From: SIG607 sp045590395
GTDB lineage: Bacteria; Bacillota; Clostridia; Oscillospirales; Acutalibacteraceae
Direction of reading: 5' to 3'
Assembly: GCA_045590395.1 (NCBI GenBank)
Contig: JAZNQX010000176.1
Location: 1 to 34,992 of the forward strand
DNA: 34,992 bases
Positions 6,263 through 11,317 of this stretch are shown piece by piece. Each line of letters opens with the position of its first letter. Position 1 is the stretch's first letter. Made by a program: the position numbers and the translations under genes. The notes beneath the pieces were generated by a model. That model had not been told where the DNA came from and made no database searches. It worked only from the letters and a program-made list of their open reading frames with translations.

Positions 6263-6676
6263 TTATAGAATAATTTTATTAACTTGGCACTCATATTCGT
6301 GCAGCTTACACTCAAGTATTTGTTGATGGCAATCATAAATATTATCGATAATATTTGCCGTTTTCTTTTTTAGGTCCGCGTATTCTTGTAATTTTGTTAT
6401 TTGCTCTTTATATTCTTGCAGCGCTACTAAGGAATTTTCTAAGTATTCTTTTTCGCCGTCTTCACAATCGTCCGGGTCGTTATATATGTGATGAACTAAG
6501 CGTATTAGTTCCGTTGAAATTGTAGCTAGTACAAAGGGTATATTATTTATAACTAGCTTTTCTAGTATTTCTGTTCTGAGGTCATTGTCTGCGGCACCAA
6601 GTATGTGGCAGGCATGAATAAAACTTCCATTTTTTGTTAGAGCCTCTAAGTTGTTTAAAAAATCTTGTCTTTTCAT
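6263..6676 (-). CDS. Hypothetical early protein with C-terminal coiled coil
   Basis: This encodes 137 residues: a helical N-terminal domain (FIHACHILGAADNDLRTEIL), an acidic turn (NDPDDCEDGEKEY), then a long helix with heptad-like spacing (LQEYKEQITKLQEYADLKKKTANII). It has three cysteines near the C-terminus. The start follows AGGAG. The gene is flanked by the paired structured elements B3 (upstream) and B2 (downstream). Function unknown. Confidence 0.75.
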   Translation of the reverse strand: MKRQDFLNNLEALTKNGSFIHACHILGAADNDLRTEILEKLVINNIPFVLATISTELIRLVHHIYNDPDDCEDGEKEYLENSLVALQEYKEQITKLQEYADLKKKTANIIDNIYDCHQQILECKLHEYECQVNKIIL

Positions 6677-6712
6677 TTTATTAGTCTCCTATTTTTTAAG
6701 TTTGTTTATTAA

Positions 6713-6745
6713 GAGCCTCGAAGTACGAGCCTCCGAGGCTCAGGG
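6713..6745 (-). ncRNA. Structured intergenic element B3
   Basis: This has the same 27-nt core as B2 (6714-6740), with one further G-C pair extending the long stem to 10 bp. The upstream strand reads CCCTGAGCC instead of CCCCGAGCC, so the alternative hairpin is one pair shorter. It begins 5 nt after the stop of the 6751-7101 gene and precedes the AGGAG leader of the 6263-6676 gene. Confidence 0.65.
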
Positions 6746-6750
6746 ATTAT

Positions 6751-7101
6751 TTAATAAGTTATTTCAATACCGAAAACGTCAACGTCGCCTACACCGTCAA
6801 AGGTTTCATAAAAACTATTATCTAAGATAGATTTTACCAAGTCATTAAAAGGCATATCATCAAATTCATGATATATTTCGACTCTGTTGGCTTTTTTGTT
6901 ATGTATCAAGATTGACGGATAACATTCATAGGTCCTTATTATATCAATGTCATCAGTAAAGTGCCACTCAAAGGCACTAAAAATGACGTCATAAGAACGC
7001 GCATCTTCGTCAGCCCAGTCTCTATCTATAGTTATCTTAATAGGGCCTTCGCAGCTTAATAACGCAATTAAGTCTAAATTTTCTTTTGTCATTGTTTTCA
7101 T
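6751..7101 (-). CDS. Hypothetical acidic early protein
   Basis: This encodes 116 residues, strongly acidic, alternating beta and alpha (GPIKITIDRDWADEDARSYDVIFSAFEWHF, FDGVGDVDVFGIEITY). A small highly negative protein could mimic DNA, as several anti-restriction and host-inhibiting phage proteins do, but no specific family is recognised. AGGAG precedes the start. The gene begins 20 nt after the stop of the 7122-7346 gene. Confidence 0.75.
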   Translation of the reverse strand: MKTMTKENLDLIALLSCEGPIKITIDRDWADEDARSYDVIFSAFEWHFTDDIDIIRTYECYPSILIHNKKANRVEIYHEFDDMPFNDLVKSILDNSFYETFDGVGDVDVFGIEITY

Positions 7102-7121
7102 AATTTTGTTCTCCTATTTTT

Positions 7122-7346
7122 TTAGTTAATTAAAAAGTCTCTAATATCGTCGCTAATTGGATTGTCGCATTCTTTAGATGTGATATAATCTCGGAGCCAT
7201 TGTTTTGTAATGCTATTCAGGTCGGAGTCATAATCTAATTGGACACGTAACCACATGACTTGACTTGATAACTCAGATGCGTCATCAAAGGCACGGTCTA
7301 CTAATTGCTCTAAACTTTCTTTTAAGCTTTCTTCTTGTCTGTTCAT
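7122..7346 (-). CDS. Hypothetical protein, short paralogue of 5316-5738
   Basis: This encodes 74 residues, acidic and helical. SELSSQVMWLRVQLDYDSDLNSITKQWL and CDNPISDDIRDFL align with the first half of the 140-residue product of 5316-5738. It lacks the C-terminal coiled coil of that protein. Its leader consists of E5, the GAGCA-ATAG-TGCTC hairpin and AATTAAATAACAA, the same architecture as its paralogue's, so gene and leader were probably duplicated together. Confidence 0.75.
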   Translation of the reverse strand: MNRQEESLKESLEQLVDRAFDDASELSSQVMWLRVQLDYDSDLNSITKQWLRDYITSKECDNPISDDIRDFLIN

Positions 7347-7367
7347 AATAGTTGTTATTTAATTTCT

Positions 7368-7381
7368 GAGCACTATTGCTC
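7368..7381 (-). promoter_or_regulatory. Leader hairpin downstream of E5
   Basis: On the minus strand GAGCA-ATAG-TGCTC forms a 5-bp stem 4 nt after the end of E5. Compared with the copies at 5071 and 5763, the loop AATAGT is kept while the outer stem pairs changed on both sides. This supports a conserved RNA hairpin, not just conserved sequence. Confidence 0.65.
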
Positions 7382-7385
7382 ATTG

Positions 7386-7440
7386 AACCGACCTGAGGAG
7401 TCGAACCCCAGACAGCTAAGAGCTGTGACCATCGTCGGTT
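7386..7440 (-). ncRNA. tRNA-like element E5
   Basis: On the minus strand a perfect 7-bp acceptor stem AACCGAC/GTCGGTT encloses GATGGTC (identical to E3), a hairpin ACAGC-TCTTA-GCTGT, and a T arm CTGGGG/CCTCAG with loop TTCGACT. It is 55 nt long. The internal hairpin occupies the place of an anticodon or variable arm, but the element has no D stem. It starts 7 nt after the stop of the 7448-7789 gene. Confidence 0.75.
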
Positions 7441-7447
7441 GACTTGA

Positions 7448-7789
7448 TTAGCCTTCTTTTAGTAGGTCGTTGAACATGTCGGTTACTTCATTAAGTGTTT
7501 CTAATAAAGTTGTGACCTTAGCTGCTTTTTGAGTAAGCTCATTCGCGCGTTTTATAATTGAGCGCTCAAATTCTGGATTATACTTGTCACCAGCAGCATA
7601 AGTTTCAGAAGTAATTCTTGTTACCGTAACTAAGTACGTATCTATTAAGTCTAAACTAAAGCTACTAAATTCTTGCGCATCTATAAGGTCTGATGTTATG
7701 TAGCTCATATTAATGTTGCCTTCTTCGTCTGCGTTTTCTATAGCGTCCTGCAAACTATAGAGTAAATTCCAAGCGTCTTTTGTTTTCAT
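7448..7789 (-). CDS. Hypothetical helical early protein
   Basis: This encodes 113 residues from the ATG at 7789. An upstream in-frame ATG at 7813 would add eight residues, but it overlaps the end of the previous gene, while AGGAG sits correctly for 7789, so I choose the shorter form. The sequence is acidic and helical (TKDAWNLLYSLQDAIENADEEGN) with a C-terminal helix ending LLKEG. No family is recognised. Element E5 begins 7 nt after the stop. Confidence 0.75.
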   Translation of the reverse strand: MKTKDAWNLLYSLQDAIENADEEGNINMSYITSDLIDAQEFSSFSLDLIDTYLVTVTRITSETYAAGDKYNPEFERSIIKRANELTQKAAKVTTLLETLNEVTDMFNDLLKEG

Positions 7790-7802
7790 AATTTGTGTCT
7801 CC

Positions 7803-8054
7803 TTATTTTTCATCTACTAAGTTAATAATATGCTCTATTTCGTCTTTTTCTTTAAAGTATTTAAACTCTGTTAAAGTAAATTTGAGTACTTGAAGAGCTG
7901 TAGCTAAATTATCAAAAGCATTAGACTCTCCGAAAGCATCTGCAATAACATTAGTAGGGAAGTTCAATTCTTCAACTTCATAAAAGAAGTTTTCTATTGA
8001 GTTTATTACAAACTGTAATTTTTGTTCTGTTGCCCATGTTTGTTCTGTTTTCAT
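7803..8054 (-). CDS. Hypothetical early protein
   Basis: This encodes 83 residues, predicted helical and acidic (QKLQFVINSIENFFYEVEELNFPTN). AGGAG precedes the ATG. The stop TAA is part of the AAGGAG region of the next gene (ATG at 7789), so the two are likely coupled. No family is recognised. Confidence 0.72.
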   Translation of the reverse strand: MKTEQTWATEQKLQFVINSIENFFYEVEELNFPTNVIADAFGESNAFDNLATALQVLKFTLTEFKYFKEKDEIEHIINLVDEK

Positions 8055-8066
8055 AATTTGTGTCTC

Positions 8067-8297
8067 CTATTTTAAGTTTTCTATTTTTTCGTCTATGCAT
8101 TCTACAATATCAGAGTATATGTGCCAAGGTAAGTCATACTCATTTATGACATCTCTGATAGCTATCAGAAAGTCGCGTTCACAAAGCGAGTCTGTTATTT
8201 CTTCGTTGACATATTCTTGTATCCTATCAACAAGTATCCTATCATCGATAAAACCATAGTTATAGTAATTCGTTATTTGTTCTCTTATATAGTCCAT
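8067..8297 (-). CDS. Hypothetical early protein
   Basis: This encodes 76 residues, acidic and helical, with several aromatic residues (MDYIREQITNYYNYGFIDDRI, DLPWHIYSDIVECIDEKIENLK). A strong AGGAGG lies 8 nt upstream of the start and overlaps the stop of the small membrane-protein frame at 8309-8401. No family is recognised. Confidence 0.72.
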   Translation of the reverse strand: MDYIREQITNYYNYGFIDDRILVDRIQEYVNEEITDSLCERDFLIAIRDVINEYDLPWHIYSDIVECIDEKIENLK

Positions 8298-8308
8298 AAC
8301 TTAACCTC

Positions 8309-8401
8309 CTATATATATAGATTGATTATAAATTTTGTTACTACATATAAGCCACCTATACACATGATGGCTAGTAATACGTTATCTTTATCTGTTTTCA
8401 T
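8309..8401 (-). CDS. Putative single-span membrane peptide, 30 aa
   Basis: This frame starts MKTDKDNVLLAIMCIGGLYV and ends NLYI: a charged N-terminus, then one hydrophobic segment (about residues 8-28). The leader (AAAATAACAAATT before the ATG) resembles other early leaders here, and the TAG stop is part of the AGGAGG of the next gene, an arrangement typical of coupled phage genes. Small size keeps confidence moderate. It could be a membrane-acting inhibitor, but this is a guess. Confidence 0.5.
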   Translation of the reverse strand: MKTDKDNVLLAIMCIGGLYVVTKFIINLYI

Positions 8402-8468
8402 AATTTGTTATTTTAATAAATTGCTAAATTAAGTTAATTAAATTTTGGCTTTTGGTTTGTAAGCCTTA

Positions 8469-8720
8469 TTAGCCTACGAGCGCTGAGAGCTGAATTTCAG
8501 CGTAAAAGCTCGAAATGCTGATACCAATGAGATGTTTTACTGCTTTCAGCACTTCAGGGTACTTGCACGTAGCCTCTGAGTCTCTGCTGACTACAGCTAG
8601 TCTACATAATTCTGATAGCTCATTACTGCTAGCTTTAACGATTTCTAATGCTGCTTGCGCTACTTGGCTCTGAGTCAAGTTGCCATCAGTCAAGATGTCA
8701 TAAAGTCTTTTTGCTTTCAT
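8469..8720 (-). CDS. Hypothetical helical early protein
   Basis: This encodes 83 residues, predicted nearly all helix (LTQSQVAQAALEIVKASSNELSELCRLAVVSRDSEATCKYPEVLKAVKHLIG). AGGAG precedes the ATG at 8720. A 67-nt spacer with a weak GGCTT/AAGCC hairpin separates it from the small membrane frame downstream. No family is recognised. Confidence 0.72.
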   Translation of the reverse strand: MKAKRLYDILTDGNLTQSQVAQAALEIVKASSNELSELCRLAVVSRDSEATCKYPEVLKAVKHLIGISISSFYAEIQLSALVG

Positions 8721-8741
8721 AATACTGTCTCCTATTTTAAG

Positions 8742-8888
8742 TTATTTTAATTCATCTATTAAATCAAGTGCACTTAGCAAGTAGGCATGTGCCTCTGTGT
8801 CCTCAAAGTCTGTTATCATATTATTGATATCATCATAAGACATCTTAATTAAGTTCTTTAATTCTGCTAATTTTTCATTTGTTGTCAT
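8742..8888 (-). CDS. Small hypothetical protein, 48 aa
   Basis: This acidic, helical frame starts MTTNEKLAELKNLIKMSYDD and ends LIDELK. AGGAGG stands 8 nt upstream of the ATG at 8888, which supports translation. It lies in register with the neighbouring small genes of the leftward cluster: the next gene starts 21 nt downstream with its own AGGAG. No family is recognised. Confidence 0.68.
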   Translation of the reverse strand: MTTNEKLAELKNLIKMSYDDINNMITDFEDTEAHAYLLSALDLIDELK

Positions 8889-8915
8889 ATTATTACCTCC
8901 TATATTAAGTTATTT

Positions 8916-8990
8916 TTATATCGGTACCTTTTATATCGGTACCTTTAAAAAGTTTTTTAAATAAAAGTTTTTTAAAAAAAGTTTTTTAAA
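8916..8990 (-). repeat. Short tandem repeats in the leader of 8742-8888
   Basis: Two perfect 15-bp tandem copies containing the palindrome GGTACC (TTATATCGGTACCTT on the plus strand, 8916-8930 and 8931-8945) are followed by three copies of AGTTTTTTAAA at 8951, 8966 and 8980. They could be protein-binding sites or slippage products; no gene is present here. Confidence 0.7.
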
Positions 8991-9007
8991 TAAAGTAGTT
9001 GATAGTT

Positions 9008-9058
9008 AAGTAATTGATAATGAGTGAGTTATATTAAGTTACTCATTATCAACTACTT
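9008..9058 (-). promoter_or_regulatory. Long hairpin after the 9080-9445 gene
   Basis: An 18-bp inverted repeat (9008-9025 against 9041-9058, one mismatch, arm AAGTAGTTGATAATGAGT) has a 15-nt loop. It is AT-rich with no GC core or U-tract, so it is more likely an RNase III-type processing or mRNA-stabilising hairpin than an intrinsic terminator. Confidence 0.6.
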
Positions 9059-9079
9059 AATTAAGTTACTTTAATTAAA

Positions 9080-9445
9080 CTACTTTAATTCTAATAACTT
9101 TTTATTCAATAACTCTAATTCAACATTCAATAATTCTATTTTCTTAATTATCTCCCCCTTACTTAAACTTTCCACATTATTTACTCTACTCTTTATTTCC
9201 CTATTACTTACACTATTAAGTATTTCAAATAAAGGAGCTCCTAACTTCTTATTCATTATCATTTTATTATCCCCCTCCCCGACTTCAATTCTAAACATAT
9301 TACAATTACTTCTTTTATCACTCATTACACCAATTATAACACCATTTACCCACTCTATACTATTTCTTTTAACAACTTTACACTCTCTACCCACATACTT
9401 TAACATTTCGTTTCTCTCTTCTACAAAATTTTGATTACTTAACAT
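9080..9445 (-). CDS. Single-module SH3/KOW-like protein, first leftward gene
   Basis: This encodes 121 residues. Residues about 18-76 (VGRECKVVKRNSIEWVNGVI, then SDK) match the first module of the 305-residue product of 4128-5045 (MHKRCEVVPFNTVEWVPGYI, then VDKK). A C-terminal leucine-rich coiled coil (about 97-120) also mirrors that protein. It is the first gene behind the leftward promoter at 9497, with an AGGAG site before the ATG, so probably among the earliest expressed. The fold is inferred from sequence pattern. Function unknown. Confidence 0.8.
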   Translation of the reverse strand: MLSNQNFVEERNEMLKYVGRECKVVKRNSIEWVNGVIIGVMSDKRSNCNMFRIEVGEGDNKMIMNKKLGAPLFEILNSVSNREIKSRVNNVESLSKGEIIKKIELLNVELELLNKKLLELK

Positions 9446-9496
9446 TTTTTTAATCTCCTATTTTTAATTAAACATTATTTATTTATTTTTACACTA

Positions 9497-9520
9497 CAAA
9501 GATACTAAATTTATTAATAC
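9497..9520 (-). promoter_or_regulatory. Leftward early promoter
   Basis: Minus-strand box TATCTTTG (9504-9497) fits TAnnTTTG. GTATTAA (9520-9514) starts exactly 16 bases before it, as in the promoters at 5192 and 13066. The leader of about 45 nt carries AGGAG before the ATG at 9445. It faces away from the late module and would drive the leftward cluster. Confidence 0.75.
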
Positions 9521-9564
9521 TATACTCATATTTTTACTATTATTTTTACTATTGGTACTATATA

Positions 9565-10440
9565 CCTGATTATCAAACACTTACAAAATAAGCCCCCAAA
9601 CCAAAAAGTACGCTCCTATATAAGTGTATAGGGTAGGTCCTCCTTCATGTCGGATAGGCTCTATCTGCAATTCAAAAATAAAAAATTTAGACTTTTTAGG
9701 CCCTTACCGTTATTAGCCCTATAAAAAATTATAGGTAAAAATAAAAATTTGCAATTTGCTAGCGTAAACAATAAACAAAGAAAATTCAAACTTTTCGGAA
9801 TATATAAAAAAATGTTGAAAAATTATTGTTTACATTGTTTACATTGATAATCAAGCACTTAGGCGTAAACAATGGTAAACAATGTAAACAATGTATTGTT
9901 TATCCATAAATCATTGATTTTCAATTCAATATAATGAAATAAACAAAATAAACAATAAATCCTATAACTGACTTGTTTGAAAAATAAAAAAAATAAAAAT
10001 TGAAAAATAAAAAAAATAATATTCAATATAAATATATAAGGACTTTTTTGTTTACATTGTTTCTCCGGAAAAATTTTTCTCATATTGAATTGATAATCAA
10101 TAAGTTGCGCGTAAACAATACTTTGTTTATCATTGTTTACATTGTTTACCATTGATTATCAAGCACTTACGAATAAACAATAAAAATAGAATTTATAACT
10201 CATTGGAAATCAAGGTAAACAATGTAAACAACGGCTCTTAGGCTGTCTCCGGAAAGTTTGTCAAATTTATTGTTTACATTGTTTACCAAGGCCTAACTCC
10301 CTGAAAACCAAAAACTTACACGTAAACAATAATTTTTTTAAGACCTCCGGAAAGTTTGACAAATTTATTGTTTACATTGTTTACCAAGGCCTAAGCCATT
10401 CAAAATCAATAACTTACCCGTAAACAATAATTTATTTAAC
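9565..10440. repeat. Iteron-rich non-coding region, candidate origin
   Basis: About 0.9 kb without a gene. The motif ATTGTTTACATTGTTTAC occurs at 9825, 10132, 10269 and 10367, its exact reverse complement at 9875, and shorter versions at about 10049 and 10212. GTAAACAAT single copies are scattered, often after TGATNATCAAGCACTTA (9845, 10150, and a variant at 9568). The copies at 9825-9842 and 9875-9892 form an exact 18-bp inverted repeat. Small hairpins also occur, for example CCTATAA/TTATAGG at 9718-9735. Dense iterons with AT-rich DNA between divergent transcription units suggest a replication origin or a hub for a phage DNA-binding protein. An open frame across the repeats is an artefact. 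Confidence 0.75.
10247..10440 (+). repeat. 98-bp tandem repeat with iterons
   Basis: Two consecutive copies start at 10247 and 10345. Each contains CTCCGGAAAGTTTG, CAAATTT, ATTGTTTACATTGTTTACC, AAGGCCTAA, a less conserved stretch, AACTTAC and CGTAAACAATAATTT in the same order. A diverged third copy can be traced from CTCCGG at 10063. The conserved blocks and freely varying spacer point to selection on binding sites. Confidence 0.8.
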
Positions 10441-10483
10441 CCAATTTTAACGTTTATCTATCAAATTTTAGAGAAAAATGTCG

Positions 10484-10491
10484 TATATTTG
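10484..10491 (+). promoter_or_regulatory. Rightward promoter for the terminase genes
   Basis: TATATTTG matches the Bacteroidetes -7 box. It lies 23 nt before the ATG at 10515 and directly to the right of the iterons. The GTATTAA upstream element of the other promoters is missing, and there is no GTTAAATTT motif, so it may be regulated differently. Confidence 0.65.
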
Positions 10492-10514
10492 TGCCAACTA
10501 TAAAAACAAATAAC

Positions 10515-11306
10515 ATGGGAAAAGTAGAGAAAGATAAAATAGCAAAGATAATACCAAATAGAGCTGACCTGCCGAGTCTCTCCTTGCCTACTTATGATGA
10601 GCGTATAGCGCAAGGATTCGAAGCGGTCAAAGCACGCGAAAAGGCACGCACAAAATATAATGAGTTGAAAGATGCGCAAGAGCGCGAAGAGCGAGTAGCC
10701 CTCGCAGCCGAAGTAAACTTAGACACTAAAGAAATAATAAATCCCGAAGACCTGACTCAGCATCAAATCCAGAATATAGCCGTCGAACAAAAACGGCAAA
10801 AAGAAGTCGAGGCCCTTATAGCCGAAGCTTCTCCTGTTATTGACGTTGTCGACGCTCCGCAAAACGCCGCTCCTGGCGCAACGGCTGAGGTAATCGTTCC
10901 TTCACTATCTCAAAATAAGCTTTCCCAGACCTTGGCCTTGCAAGGTGCGGCTAAAGCGGACGTCGTCAAGCTTCTTAATAGCCTTAACATAAATCTTAAT
11001 GTCCAATTAACAAAAGCAGACACAGCCAATTTATTGGCTTGTTTGTTGACCTGCAATGAATCGCAGCTACAAGCGCTGTTAACTAATAAAAAAGTGCCTA
11101 TTGTTATAAAAACAGTTATTAGGCGCCTGTTAGACGATTCTAATAAAGGCAATATGGACGCAATAGAGAAACTATGGGACCGTGTCTTTGGCAAAGGGCC
11201 TATGACTGTTAACATGCCGGAAGAGTCTCTCAATAAGAGCCTCATTCCTAATATGCCTGTAAGTCGCGAGGCCTATATTTTAATACGTGATACCCTCATG
11301 AAATAA
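10515..11306 (+). CDS. Probable terminase small subunit
   Basis: This encodes 263 residues from the ATG at 10515. A GTG at 10491 would be in frame, but it is part of the promoter's -7 box. The N-terminus is highly charged and helical (about 20-100), the middle is an Ala/Pro linker, and the C-terminus (about 180-235) is a helical domain with KVPIVIKTVIRRLLDDSNKGNMDAIEKLWDRVFGKGP. That last motif resembles the segment seen in small terminase and related DNA-binding proteins of Bacteroidetes phages. Together with its place immediately before the large terminase, it supports a role in recognising the packaging site. The call rests largely on context. Confidence 0.65.
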   Translation: MGKVEKDKIAKIIPNRADLPSLSLPTYDERIAQGFEAVKAREKARTKYNELKDAQEREERVALAAEVNLDTKEIINPEDLTQHQIQNIAVEQKRQKEVEALIAEASPVIDVVDAPQNAAPGATAEVIVPSLSQNKLSQTLALQGAAKADVVKLLNSLNINLNVQLTKADTANLLACLLTCNESQLQALLTNKKVPIVIKTVIRRLLDDSNKGNMDAIEKLWDRVFGKGPMTVNMPEESLNKSLIPNMPVSREAYILIRDTLMK

Positions 11307-11317
11307 AGCTCTCTGAT

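Noticed and set aside
5280..6745. B elements as plain intrinsic terminators
   Set aside because: Only B2 has a short U run; the alternative pairing and conserved core suggest more than termination. Kept as structured RNA with the terminator option noted.
2773..7440. Complete tRNA genes at the five T-arm motifs
   Set aside because: The elements are 41-55 nt, with no room for full D and anticodon arms; only E5 has an internal hairpin and it lacks a D stem.
7790..7813. Upstream ATG for the 7448 gene
   Set aside because: It lies inside the end of the preceding gene, and AGGAG fits the ATG at 7789.
9859..10152. 97-codon open frame on the minus strand
   Set aside because: It consists of iteron repeats (VNNVNN and so on) and low-complexity sequence, with no leader or neighbour that would support translation.
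9565..10440. CRISPR array
   Set aside because: Repeats occur in both orientations at irregular distance with shared spacer sequence, and no cas gene is present.
10491..10514. GTG start eight codons upstream for the small terminase
   Set aside because: The G of this GTG is the last base of the -7 box TATATTTG, so the codon would lie upstream of the transcript start.
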